Below the pieces are notes generated by a model. That model was not told the origin of the DNA. It did no database searches and saw only the letters and a list, made by a program, of their open reading frames with translations. The translations under genes and the position numbers were made by a program. Below, piece after piece: positions 31,534 through 43,800 of a stretch of 64,000 nt of DNA. How positions within the stretch are numbered: the first letter of the stretch is position 1; every line of letters begins with the position of its first letter. The stretch covers positions 1 to 64,000 of the forward strand of contig JAALGZ010000076.1 in the NCBI GenBank assembly GCA_015227615.1. The letters are read 5' to 3'. The DNA comes from Labyrinthula sp. Ha (Eukaryota; Sar; Bigyra; Labyrinthulida; Labyrinthulaceae).

Positions 31534-32493
31534 AATGGGATGTTAAAATTTATGAAGAGTCGTGGCACTCGAGCATTGGCAGGGATGTCTAGATTGTTAG
31601 GTAGAAGGTCCATTCCCTTAGGGTAGAAGATCCGGCTTATCAAGTCAATCTTAATTCCTTGTTTAACCTATGATAGTGGAATGGTAGGCTGCAGTCGCAC
31701 GCGAGTTAGTTGTCTACAGAGTGTCTTGAATAAGGCTCTCCGATCTGCTGTAGGGACGCGAGGAGGTGTTTCAATTTCTCTTCTGTTGAAGGAATTTGAT
31801 ATGTTATCTATTAACGCAGTTGCTACAGCACGAAGGCTGCGTTTGATTAATAAAGCTAGGGAGTTGGTGCAAAACCCATGTGGAACTGGAAAATGGCTTT
31901 TGCTAAATGGGAGTGTCCGATGGTTTAACCGCTTCGGAGAAGGATTGGTATATTCAAGTGGGAGAGTACTTAGGTACTTAAGAAGTGCAGTAGGAAAGGC
32001 TGGAAGTAACCTCCCACGTATTTACGCCCAGGGAAGATTCATTAGAGACCAATACCTCTCCACAATTTTGGTGCGCCAAGCGGCGTTCATTTCTAATCTA
32101 CGAGATAAGAGTGAGCTTAAAGGTATGTGCAAACAACTCGCAAGAGCTGTACAGGTACGTGACGATGCGATGAGCTCAACTCAAGTAAGTATGAATAAAT
32201 ATATGGAGTATGGGTATCAGCCAATCGCTGCATTGGTTAAGATTCAGACTGTTTATTTTGCTCTTGGATACAAGATTCTCATCAAGTTGCGAATAGGTAA
32301 CCTCTAGTTGACGGAGAGAATGGCGTATAGGGGATTTATTCCACAAGAATATAAGTATAAGTGTCCGTTTTGTGATATCCCAGAGCCTGAAACCATTGAA
32401 CAATATGTGTTTAGGTGTAAGGCATTCCAAACAGAAAGGTCAGAAACTATTTTCTTTCCACTTTCGAGCCCTGAAGGTGACTATTTATTCTAA
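31534..32493 (+). pseudogene. LINE-3 C-terminal region with zinc-knuckle-like motif
   Basis: Thumb and C-terminal helices (LNKALRSAVG, FDMLSINAVATARRLRLI) lead to CPFCDIPEPETIEQYVFRC near 32358-32415. This is a CCHC knuckle as found at the end of many LINE proteins, but the expected His is a Tyr here. In-frame TAG near 31624 and at 32305-32307, with no frameshift. Confidence 0.7.
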
Positions 32494-32935
32494 ACACAGG
32501 AGGGTGTTTGTCTAGTAGAGGTAGCCTCTCTGTATGGAGTTTGAAAGAGGCTCATGCAACTCAGCGTGAGTTAAAGTCAGCTACCTGCAGAGAGGGCTAT
32601 GAGCGAATTTCTCACATGATCAGAAATATCTACCCAATGGTAGCCTTTTTTGAAAAGCCATGGAGAACCCGCAGCGCACTAGTGCGGCAGCTAATGCCCC
32701 ATGGATTCCCCAAGTCGTCAAGGCCTTATTGGTAAGGTGCTGCCTTGAATGATTGGCTCCTTGGAGTATAAGTGATTCAAGTTTTCAGTGCCATGGCAAG
32801 AAAACGTGCCGGGGGGTTGTTTTAGTGGGTTTAAGTCGCACACGACGCAAGAAAGGGCTTGGGCCAGATGTCCTCCTTGTAAGACCGAAGGGTTTTCAAC
32901 CTCCAAGTAGGCCCCCCCAAAAAAAAATCTATTTA

Positions 32936-33241
32936 TATTATCTAACCAATCATATTTCTCAAACTACTTGTACAATAATTTAATAATTCAAACCTCATAA
33001 CGGTACATCCCCCTCTTCCCATAAATGCGAGACTCCGTTGTGTCTAAGCACCGCCTGCACCTTATAACTTCCTTCTCTTCCATACGGGTCAACATGAGTT
33101 CCGATTTGCAACCACCCTTTCTGCAATCCGTCTACCTTTGCGAATACTTCCATCAAAACTTCCCTCTCCCAATTGACACGTTTAAGCGTCCTGTCGGATT
33201 ACGTTTACTTCCTCGGTATTCATCTCCCGGCGCTGGAAGCG
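32936..33241. other. Unassigned sequence right of LINE-3
   Basis: The first 60 bases are AT-rich. The rest is GC-richer and may continue the gag-like remnant to its right, but I could not identify protein there. Confidence 0.3.
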
Positions 33242-34082
33242 CTAAAAACGAGTTGAGCGTTTTTGGCTGCCCCTATCCGCTCCTCTCGTAGCGCTTGTTT
33301 CTGTAGCGCCAATTACCTTGGTTATTTCGCTGCGCGTATCTTCCTCGAATAGGCCTTCATCTGTACCCGCGGGGGCTCGGAGAGCGTGATCTGCGGTGGT
33401 AATATTTATTACCTCTTCCTCTTCTTGACTCGTCGGAAGATATAGAGTGTCTTCGCTTCTGTTTACCGCCACGTCGTGTCTTCTGATGCGCCCTCCTCAC
33501 TTCCGACTCTCTGGGTGCGATGCCTACGGGCTTAGGCGGCGTCAAATCTACGTTTTCCGCCGTATCCATCTTGCCTTCTTATATCGTCTTAAATAACTCC
33601 TTAAATTTGTTAAGCGATTCTCCAAACTTTGATCTCGGTGAATCTAATTTGACCTTTAAGCGGGCCTCTCTGATCTGCAATTGTAGCGGAAGTCGCTTAT
33701 TTAGCGCTTTCAGTACTTCGAATTTTTGCGTGTTTTCCTTCAACTGCTTCCACATAATACATCCCATGGCGCTGCTCATGTATGTGTTCAAGAGCTCTAG
33801 GAATGGGCCTTCGCTTGGCCAGGTCACCTTTTCCGCAATGGTATGGAGCGTATCTTCCCCCTCATATGCCTCGTGCTCCCTCATATACTTCATGAGGTAA
33901 TCAACGAGACCTTCCTTCGTCACACCCGCGCTCGACAAACTTTGCTTCAGCTCTGGATCAACATGGATCCAGAGATTCGACTCCTTCTCTCCATTGTATA
34001 TGTCTAAGTATGCGTCGCGCATATCCAGCAAGGCACGGATGTCCTTTACTTTCAGCGTCTTTAGCCAATGCATGACTACCAT
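33242..34082 (-). pseudogene. Gag-like remnant of an LTR retrotransposon (tentative)
   Basis: A minus-strand stretch that is noticeably richer in CpG than its neighbours. The first part is helical, with the general layout of the Gypsy-1 capsid region (VDYLMKYM, WPSEGPFLELLNTYMSS, PLQLQIREARLKVKL). A strongly basic Arg/Ser segment (RRSRSPSPRGYR) follows, as at the end of some Gags. There is no zinc knuckle or protease. It looks like a fossil of an element not otherwise present; an unrelated host gene fragment is possible. Confidence 0.4.
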
Positions 34083-34144
34083 CTGACATCATTACCTCAG
34101 CTTTGTTAAGATTAAGCTCTTGTAGCCCAGGTTTCACATCGTTT
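34083..34144 (-). mobile_element. MULE-1 family fragment (62 bp)
   Basis: Matches 18211-18275 of MULE-1 at roughly 85-90%: it encodes the second-Asp region (V-M-M-S-D-G) and the upstream L-N-K-A-E. It is cut off at 34145 by the LTR of Copia-3, so Copia-3 sits in or next to a MULE copy on this side. Confidence 0.65.
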
Positions 34145-34365
34145 TGTTTTGTCAGTGAAGTATGGAAGAATAGGTTTTTCTTTTATATTTAAGTTTTAGT
34201 GGTTTGGGTTCGCTTAAGTGAATAACTCAAGGTCTGTAACTGAGTATATATATATACTAGTTGTGACTGTATTTATATTCTACTTGTAACTATATTTATA
34301 TTTCTATGTTTAGGTAAAAAGAGATAAAAACATCCTAAAATAGTTGTAACCGGTGAAATAAAATA
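34145..34365 (-). repeat. 3' LTR of Copia-3
   Basis: Read on the minus strand it starts TATTTTATTTCACCGG after a purine tract (ACGGAGGAG). It contains GGTTACAACTATTTTAGGATG, shared with the 5' LTR. Confidence 0.8.
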
Positions 34366-34376
34366 CTCCTCCGTAG

Positions 34377-36976
34377 TTACAAGGAGCTGTATAGAATCTG
34401 GTCTCTAAATTTATTAAACTTCATCTTTTCCAAACTCTTTTTAAATAAGTCTGCTAAATTATCATGAGTACCAATTTCTTCAATTTTTATTAGCTTTTCT
34501 TCTACTAATTGTTGTATCATAAAATAATTTGTTCCAAGATAGCAAGTCGAATTAGCTGGTGCTTCAGCTTTAGATATATCTCTAGCCGCTTTAGAATCAC
34601 AAAAAATATATGGAACTTCAATAACTGTCCTAAAACCTTCCACAATCAAATAGAAAATATGTAAAACTTCCTTGACAGAGAGATGTAATGCTAGAAATTC
34701 AGATACTCCAGATGAAGTTGCGACCCATTTCATCTTTTTGCACTTCCAAGCTATCAGTACATTATTGAAGAATATAATATAGCCTCCAGTAGACTTAAAT
34801 TTTTCTTCTTTACAATCTCCAAAGGCTGCGTCTGAATATCACCACAGTTTGTAGTTTTGATATCGTTCAATCTTGATACCCATATGTATCGTATTTACTA
34901 AATATCTCAAAATCCTACGGCCCATTCTAAAAAGACCTAACTTAGCTGTACTAATGTTTCTAACTAAGAAATTTACAGCAAAAGAAATGTCTGGCTGGGA
35001 GTGGTTGGCAATGTATGATAATTCTCCTACTAACTTATGTAACTTTCGGATTTCAATCTCATTACCTTGAGGAACTTCGGGATTCTCAATCATAGGAGTT
35101 ACTACTCCCGTATCCTCCTCCGCTTTCAAGTTATATTCTTCAGCTATCTTCAGTATTTTAGACTTATGATGTAACCACAAAATCTGGTTTTCCTGTGCCA
35201 TTTCTAATCCCACAAATTTGTCTGTTAAACCCGTACAACGTATTTTAAACTTGTTTTTTAGTTTGTCTTCTAACCATGTAATCGACTCCTCCGTATCGGA
35301 AGAATACGCTAAATCATCGACGTAAACAACCAGTAATAGTTCCCTATCTTCTTCGTTCAAATAGTAAACTCCTCCTCCGTTAACTGAACTCTTGAAGTTA
35401 ATCGACTTTAAAAATACATCAATCGTTCTGTACCATATTTTACCACTCTGTGGAATTTCTGCTCTAGACTTAATGCTGAAAACTCAGGAATAATCCGAGT
35501 GTGCACAGGTTATAATGAATGCTCCAGTAAAACCTTCCATACTTGTTGGGTACGTTCCAATACTATCAGCAACTAACAACTCAAAAGGGGTTCTAACCCT
35601 TTCGGAGTTACTATGTTGCATTTTGGATCGGTCGAATTTTCCTTTTATACACTCTTCGCATAATTCAGTGTCCTTTCCTATTTTTAACCCTTCAACTTTT
35701 CCCGGTAGTTTGCTAATACTGGATTCAGCAATGTGGTTTAATCGGGTATGCCAGGTTTTCTCTGACGCTGTAATTGCTATAGACTCGCTGAATGTCATTT
35801 CAGCTACACCGTTAAATACGGGAATATGTATAGTAAAATTTGTTTCCGGTTTTTCAATGACGCAGTTGTCATTCTCGAATATAACAATAAAATCTTTCCC
35901 TATAAGTCTTGCAACCGAAATTAGGTTTGGAATTCCATCGTGAAAATAAACGTTTTGAATTTCTATTTTTGTTCCGTCATGTGTGGTAAATCCAACCTTA
36001 CCTTTTTGGCTACAGTTTATTGTTCCGTTTACTGTTACCACTTTTAAAGGTTGGCACATTTCTATTGTTTTGAATAAGTTTCTATCCCCACATAAATGTT
36101 CTGGGGCTCCAGAGTCCAAAATAAATGACTTATGCAATTCTTGCTTCTCGTTTACTATCTTCAGAGCTACAAAGCTCACACTGTTTTGTGTTTGCGTATT
36201 TTGTGTAGAGGAATTTTGATCTGTGTTGTTAGGTTCTTGGTTGTTCTGTGTCATTAAATCCGGGCTGTTTCTTCTTAAATGTCCATGTTTTCCACATATA
36301 CAACAAGTGGGACATTTTTTCTTCTGTGAGATAGGTTGCAGTTTGAACATCTATTAGAACGGGCCACAGATGAATACACTGTGGGTTTTTCCGTCGGGCG
36401 ATACACGCCTTTCTCTACCAAATATCGCATTACCAGGTCAATGCGTTTATCAAATTCTGCACGATCTATAGAGCATGTTTCAAATTCTCTTTTCTAATGG
36501 TAGACGAAATCAAACATTCCATGAGAAAACTTATCTAGTAAAAGCATCAGTAAGTTTTTGTAGTCTAATTCATTACCTAGATTTTCCTATTTGCTACATT
36601 GTTGAATGAATGTGTTGATCAACCAGTAGTAACTACCTTGAGATCGAAGTTCTGTCATCTTCTTCCTTACTCTGAAGCTTTCCGCTACTTTGTTTCCCAA
36701 GAACATTAAATGTAACTTCTTGTAAATTGAATGGGCGTCGTGAAGCTGAACGAGGTGGATGGCCAAGTCGTTGCCTATCGAGGCTGTGATTAAAGACAAG
36801 TACTTCGTTTTTTGGGAGGCTACTGATTCTGTACCAATGGCTTCCAGTGGAGTTCCTTCATAAATCCAGTTCCATAGTCCAAGTTCGGATAGATATGTTC
36901 TCAACCTCCATTCCCAAAGATGGAAGTGACCATGGAGGTTGAGCGGTGGGAGGTTGAATTTGTTGTCAGAGCTCAT
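34377..36976 (-). pseudogene. Copia-3 gag-pol region, broken
   Basis: Gag begins at an ATG at 36976 with MSSDNKFNLPPLNLHG and a W-R-L-R-T-Y segment, the usual copia Gag start. Further parts are listed with the element. The RT part (near 34840-35360) has LLLVVYVDDLAYSSD and PDISFAVNFLVRN; the RNase H part is near 34377-34733. Broken in several places. Confidence 0.8.
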
Positions 36977-37006
36977 GTTTTTCTCTTAGCTTTTAGGCTC
37001 TTAACC

Positions 37007-37222
37007 TGTTATTACAATGAAATATTAAGAAGTAAAGTTTCTTTTGTATTTAAGTTTTAGTGCTTTGGATTCCCTTAAGTGAATAATTCAAGGTCCGTAA
37101 CTGAATATATACACTAGTTGTGACTGTATTTATATTCTACTTGTAAATATTTTTATATTTCTATGTTTAGGTAAAAAGAGATAAAAGCATCCTAAAATAG
37201 TTGTAACCGATGCAATAAAATA
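37007..37222 (-). repeat. 5' LTR of Copia-3
   Basis: On the minus strand it ends AATAACA and is followed by the primer-binding-like GGTTAAGAGCC (36996-37006). Confidence 0.8.
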
Positions 37223-40200
37223 ATTTCGAGGTCCAGATCACGGAGTCAGGTTTGGCACCTAGTGTTAACCTTAATAAGCACCCATTCAACGAGGACGCTC
37301 GGGGATGCTCTACCGCGGTTTTGTACTCCGGATGGGTTAGAGTCTTAGATGACGGACGAGGGGAAACGCCCAAGTCATTCAACGTTGGCCCATCGGCTAT
37401 ACAGATACCACCGACACGGATTTAAAGCTCAGTAGGAAATCTCGATTTAGTTGAGCGAATAAATTCAGGAAACTTCGAAGGCATTGACTTCGGAGAAATG
37501 ATTAAGCCGCGTCGACATGTCGAAGACATTGCAGACGATAATCTGGGCGATGACCTTCTTCCACAAGTGGAGGAAGTACTCACCCTTCAGGATGAGGAAT
37601 CCTTGATAAGACGGGCTATTCATGAAAAGATAGATCGCTCGGAGGCCTCAGAGGAGATGGGAATCACATTAAGGAATTTATGCTTGAGTTATTGGGATGT
37701 CTTTGCGACGGACCATACTCAAACAAAGATTAGTGGCTTAACAGCAATGCCAGTGTATCCACTGGAAGTTTTTGATTTTTCGTACCCAAGGGTGCGACCA
37801 ATGTCGACTGAGAAGTCGAACTTCATTAGAGATAAGCTGCTAAGTATGGCAGAAAAAGGATTGGTTACCAAGGTTACAACTACTGAGTTTGGATCCGTAG
37901 TGTTTGTAGTACCAAAGAAGGGCAACAAGTTACGAATGGTAGTTGATCTTGTTGATGTTAACAAGATCCTTAGAAGGGATGTTAATTAACTCCCGCATTT
38001 AGAAACTTGCTTCGATAACCTTGCAGGTAGCAAGTATTACGAAAGCTTTGATGTGGTATCGGGCTTTGACCAGTTAGGCATAACTGAGGAGGCGAAGAAG
38101 TACTTTAATATTGTATCGGAGCATGGGATCTTCCAGCTCCAGTGTGCCCCGATGGGGTATCATAGCACCCCAGTATTCCTGCCAACAGAGGATGGTTGAT
38201 GAAGTGGTGGGGGAAAGATTGGTTAATCGCCCGAGGAATTGAGTCCTTCAGTGTATCGATGACAGTTTGATGTATGCAGACGACTTCGGAGAATATCTGA
38301 AGTTATTGAAAACTTTGTTAAAGAACTTAAGGAAAGCTAGGGTTCGGATTAGCCCATCTAAGTCGATCATATTTGCCAAGGAAATAGTTTATTGTGGCCG
38401 AAAGGTGGCAAATGGCAAATGGAATTTTAAAGAGGAACACTATTCACGGATCTTGGATGTGCCAAGACCGGAATATGTTTATCAATTGGCATCAATGATG
38501 CATTTGTCTCAGTGGTTATCTCTGGCAATCCCGGAGTTAGCTGAATTGAGGAGTGTTATTATGGAATTTTTCCCTGAAATGAGGGGTAAAAAATCGGAAT
38601 TGAAAAGAAAAAATGAAAGGATTTCATGAACAGCTGAGCTAACAGCTGCCTTTAGGAAATTCATTAAGACGATTAATATCGCGGCTAAGCAGAAATTGAG
38701 TCTGTATGAGAGAACCCAGGATCTTTTGTTGATAACAGATGCTTCTGGCATGTTCTTCAGTTCAATTCTGATGCAAGCCGATTCGTCCGAAAGGAATAAG
38801 AAATTGTTAGAGAAAAGGGTGGTTCCGATGATGTTATTTTCTGGGAAGTTCCAGGATTCTCAGGTCAGATGGGGCATTGTGCACAAGGAACTATACCCAA
38901 CAGTAAAGACTTTTAGTAGGTTTTCATACCTGCTTCCGTTTCACCCTACGCCTATTCAGGTGTACACGGATCATTTGAACCTTAGGGTCATTTTAAAAAA
39001 GGGGGGGGTCTGAGATCCACCACGGCCATTTGAATTGATTACAAAGATGAGTCTTAACCTTGCAGCAGGCAGATATAGAGTTACATCATGTCAAAGGAGA
39101 GGACAATGTCTTTGTAGATATGCTGTCTCGATGGGCGGCAACGCCCGAGAGAGAAAAGCACAGAGTTGAAGCAATAAGGGTCATGAGGGCGGCGTTACGT
39201 CGTGAAAAATCTGAGTCAGATATCTCTCTGGGACCTAAAGTTTCCATGACTTCGAATGAGAAGAATTATTTTCGAAAAATGTTTAAGCACCCTCGGGAAA
39301 TAAGATAGGATTCCGTTAGGGAATGGCATCCTTTGCTGAGTAAGTATTCGAAAAGCAATTCTTCGGGTGAAGGGTTATATAGTCCGTGGTACTTGGAAGA
39401 TGAAATTTTCCATGGATTGCAACCCGGTGGTGGGTTGGAGATTAAGATAAAAAAACCTAGCCTAGAGGATGAGTACAGTAGGCTGGCTATGGTAGATACC
39501 GAGTCAGCAGTATCTTTGGAAGAAATTAGTAGTTGGGTTTCGTCTCAACGCATGAAGTCAAAAACTACTACACAGGAAGAAGTCAAGTTGGAGATACCTA
39601 GGGTTGGTATCGATGTTATTGTGTCGGAGTTACGTCTGTCTCCTAAAAAAGTGAAAGAGAAATTGACATTTGAAGGGACGCAGGCCTTAGTCAAGGATCG
39701 CATTTCGAGCTTCAATTCTTACTACGAAAGTTCGTGGGATAGGATTTCTAAAGGAGAATTATTGAATGCTCAGAAGCAGGAATCTCTGGGCGATGGGCTA
39801 AAAATTTCGGAGGGGGAGGGGAGAGTGATTATTCCCCAATCATCATTTGAACGCCAGTTGGTGCACATTCATTTGGCTAATAGGCATGGGTCTAGGATCC
39901 AGGATGTTCCAGAGGTAAGGCGTTTCAAATAGAAGGTGCCACCTAGTTATGGTGAAAAGGTTTCGGCGGAGACGGTGATGCTTGGTTTAAGGGCCAACTG
40001 CATACATTGTAATAGAGCCTCGAAACTGATAAAGTTGAATCTGATAATAGTTATGGAAGCTAGAAGGCCTAAGGAGGTTCTTGTAGCCGACTTTCTATAT
40101 GTTAATACTAAGGGTTATATCTTAGTAATTACCGATGTTTTTTCTCGATTCTGCTTTCTTTATCATGCACCTAAGGCTGATGCTGGAATAGTTGTTAGAA

Positions 40201-40653
40201 CTCTAGGTAAGTTTCATACTTATTGGAGGTTAGAATCAGAGTTCACTCTAGTTACCGATAGAGGTTCTCATTTTGCCAATAGTTTGTTAGAATTGTTACA
40301 GAAGGAGGTTCGATTTACACATAACTACGCGGTGAGTTATGCTAGTTGGATCAATGGGGAGGTAGAAATTGTGCATAGGAAAGGTTTGAGCTTCTTACGA
40401 AGTTTGGTCTCAGAGTTGAGATTACAATGGGATCAATGGCCGGATGTATTTGAGTCAGTGATGACTGCAGTTAATGAAATTCCGTTGCCTAGTAGGAAAC
40501 TTCCTGGCATGAAAGAAGCTCCTAGTGCCAACCTTTTGTTCTTGAATACAGATCCATCTAAGGAATATATCGAGACGGAAGCTTTTTTCAAGATCATTTT
40601 TCGGAAAAAAGGGCGAAGAGAACCTGTAATTAATGTCGATAAGGACAGCTTAT
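37223..40653 (+). pseudogene. Gypsy-2 pol: RT, RNase H, integrase, broken
   Basis: RT start with KLRMVVDLVDVNK (near 37930), fingers and palm with MGYHSTPVF, and YADD (near 38272); RNase H with ITDASGMFFSSIL (near 38730) and YTDHLNLR; integrase zinc region with HIHLANRHG and CIHCNR (39866-40010); integrase core with ADFLYVNTKG (Asp), VTDRGSHFANS (Asp) and INGEVEIVHRKG (Glu). The two enzymes copy the RNA and insert the DNA. Several breaks. Confidence 0.85.
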
Positions 40654-40791
40654 TATTGTCTTGTATTTAGAATACTAGAAATAGGGAATAGGGGTTTCAC
40701 CGAACTGTATTTCCTTAAGCTTTTAACAAAACCACTAAAATATAAAGACAAACTTAAAATACACCTCTTCAATATTAGCAACTAGTCAACA
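40654..40791 (+). repeat. 5' LTR of Copia-4 (138 bp)
   Basis: Pairs with 44947-45084, one difference; preceded by CTTAT. Confidence 0.9.
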
Positions 40792-40843
40792 GGTTAACAA
40801 CCAGCAAAAGAATTTTATATTACTTCCCTAAAAAATAAAAAGA

Positions 40844-43800
40844 ATGGGTGATAGTACTTTCAAACTTAACAACCCGCAACAGTATAAAAACTGGGTTATT
40901 AAAATTAAAAGCTTCCTTCGTGAAGAGGGTGTTTGGCTCAGAGTTTCTAAAGACGAACCTGGTGATGAACTTTACACGGGCAAGTCAAAAAGATCCCAAG
41001 CCAAAATACACACAACTGCAACTAGAATTATTTACCAACATCTTTCAGAAAAGGTAATAGAATCCGTAGGTGACGTTGAAGATCCAAATACTCTCTGGGA
41101 GAGAATAAAGGATATGTATTCTGCTGATGACGTCTCAGAAAGAGACAGACTCAGAAACTTACTATTCAACTCACCCGGGAATACAGCTTTAGAAAGGATC
41201 AATAACTTCGACGTTAATCAGGCACGTTATCAGGAGATAGCGGGAACTCTTAACGACGAGGACAAGATAGCGTGGATCATGAGGATCCTAAAACATCCTT
41301 TAGTAGACTCGTTGCAGCAACAGCTCAGGCTACATACTAATTTAAGAAAATATTATACAATTTTAAAAGAACTGAGGTTCATCGCAGTGAAAATAGACAA
41401 CAATAAAAAATCTTCTAATAACCATTACTCGCAGTCATCGAAACCAAAAAAGAAGTGTGGAAGATGTTGGAGAACTAACCATGTGACAAAAAAATGCACG
41501 GCTAGAACGTATTGTATTCTTTGTAAGTCAGATAAACATTTTGCACCGGCGTGTCCCGGAGAAGGTGGGAACAAAGAAAATAACGAAGCAAACACGAGAA
41601 ACGTAACTCAGCAAGGAGAAGAAACCCAGCAGTCTGAAAGCTTTGAAATAAGAACACAAAAATCTTACAATTCAGAAGAAGATACGGAAACTGTGTATGA
41701 TGAAACTGCAGATGTTTTGGTAGAACATGTCCTAAATACAATAGAAAAAGATAAAAATAAAATACCATTCATCGTAGATTCAGGAGCAAGTAGCCACGTT
41801 TTACCTAAAAGATATATTAGTAAAGCGTTTGAAATAAAAGATGTTCAAGATGGACACGTAAACGTAGTAGGTGGAACGTTGCCAATAACTAAAAGAGCCT
41901 CGTTCAAAATAAAAACGGATATGAATAAGGTTCTCGTTTTGAAAGATGCAATAGTTCTTGATACAGATACTTGTTTAATAAGTTTTGGAAAACTTTTAGA
42001 GAAAGATCTCAGAATAAAAACTAAAGATAGGAACATTGTTTTCGTAAATGAGGATAATAAAATAGTTTTAACTGCAAAGAAAGAAGCAAGTAGAGTATTC
42101 AAAACAGAAGCAGGATTCATTGATAACGAAAAGATATTTACAATTTCTGAAGTAGAATATTACCACAAACTTTTTGGTCATCCTTCAGTAAATATATTGA
42201 AAAATACTTTAAAGTTTCATAATATAAAAATAAAAGTACCTGATATAGTAAGCTGTGAAGTTTGTTCAAAAACGAAACAACAAATAACACCTGTTCATAA
42301 ACAAAAAGTGTTCAAGGCCAGCAAACCTCTAGAGAGACTGTATTGTGACACTGTATCTTCAACTGTAAGAGGTAAAGCTGGAGGACATTATTTTATTGTC
42401 GTTACTGACAGCTTCTCTAAATATAGATATGTAGAGAATTTCAGGTCAAAAGATCGTATTCCAGAAAACTTGATAATATTTTTCAAAAAAGTACAAAGGC
42501 TCAGCGAATATAAAATAAAAGAAGTTTATATGGATCAGGGAACTGAATTTAAAAACTCTACTTTGAGAACATACTTTGACCAAGAGGGTATAAGTTTCAG
42601 GTTTAGTCCTGTATATCTACCAGAGGCAAACGGCACCGCTGAAAGAGCCAATGGTAGAATACTACAACTTTCTAGAACGCTCATTTACGAGTCGAAACTA
42701 GAAAAGAAATACTGGACCTACGCGACTAAATACGCAGCGTTCATCAGCAACAATATATCTACTTCTACAGTTGAAACACCTCCAGTTTTTGTCTTGTTTA
42801 AAAGAAAACCACAATTAAACAATCTTTTTATGTTTGGTCAAAAGGTAGTATATAGAATTAAGTAGCCTGAAAATAAGTTTGCAGCAAGATCCAAGAAAGG
42901 AATATATGTTGGGGTAAAAAACACTTCAGCAGAGCACATAATATTGGATGACGCTTCAGGAAAAGAAATATTAGCAAGGGATATTCGTCCGTTGACAAAT
43001 AACCTATATAATAAATATAAAAATGAAAATGAAAATACATTGGATCCACAAGTGCAGTTTGACAACCTCAGAAAGGAGGAGAATACAGAAGTTCCAGAGG
43101 ACTGGGTTAGAAGGAGCAACAGAAAAAAAAACCTGTAAGAAGATATGTTGCAAAACAAACCCAGCTAACAGCGTTCGTAGAACAAGCTTATTCTTTACTG
43201 CTAGATCCAACTCAAAGTATCTTTCTTCTGCAAAAGAAAAAGGGAAAGGTACCTAAAAGTTACTCACAGATAAAAAGATACGAAGACAGCAAACACTGGT
43301 ATCAAGCTTATGATAAAGAGCTGGTAAAACTGGAAACAATAGGCGGCTTTTCAAAAATTCCAATACAACAAAAACCACAGGAAGCTGAAGTCTTGAACCT
43401 CGTTGAACTTTACTCTAAGAAATATGACAACGTTCAAAAAAGCATATTTATAAGGTGCGTATAACTGCGAACGGAAAATTTAGCAGGGCACTTCAACCGA
43501 CGTATAGTCCAGTAACCAACTTTGAGTGCGTCAGGATGTTTTTCTCAAAAGTGGCACAAAGTAGCTTGCATATCTTTCAACTAGATGTATCTACAGCGTA
43601 CCTAAACGCTAAATTAGAAACAAAAAGATACTATATCCTCCCTCAAAAATACTTCAAGGATCGGGAGAATTTTTATTGGCAAAGCGAGAAGGCGTTATAT
43701 GGTCTAAAAGAGTCAGCAAGATGTTGGTATGAGCTTCTGGATTTACGTCTCAGGGAGCTAGGCTTCATCAAATGCCTTATTGAGACCACCATGTACCGAT

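Larger units (their letters stand above)
28541..32935 (+). mobile_element. LINE-3: non-LTR retrotransposon with AP endonuclease and RT
   Basis: A nearly full-length LINE: a GC-richer 5' leader (28541-28794), endonuclease, RT, a C-terminal zinc knuckle and a 3' end with a short A-run (32922-32930). Similarity stays in one reading frame from 28795 to about 32490, broken only by in-frame stops (TAG 30022, TAA 31531, TAG near 31624, TAG 32305) and by no frameshift. That pattern suggests point-mutation decay. It is distinct in sequence from LINE-1. Confidence 0.85.
34145..37222 (-). mobile_element. Copia-3: Ty1/copia-like retrotransposon, broken and incomplete
   Basis: LTRs of 221 bp (34145-34365) and 216 bp (37007-37222) differ at roughly 8-10% of positions, so it is older than Copia-2 and Copia-4. 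In minus-strand order I see gag, a zinc knuckle (CCICGKHGHLRRN), protease (LDSGAPEHLCG), the integrase zinc region (HTRLNHIAESS, CEECIKGK), the RT active site (YVDDLAYS) and RNase H (FCDSKAARDIS). Several breaks; the coding region is shorter than usual. The left flank is a MULE fragment and the right flank gypsy, with no matching target duplication. Confidence 0.85.
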
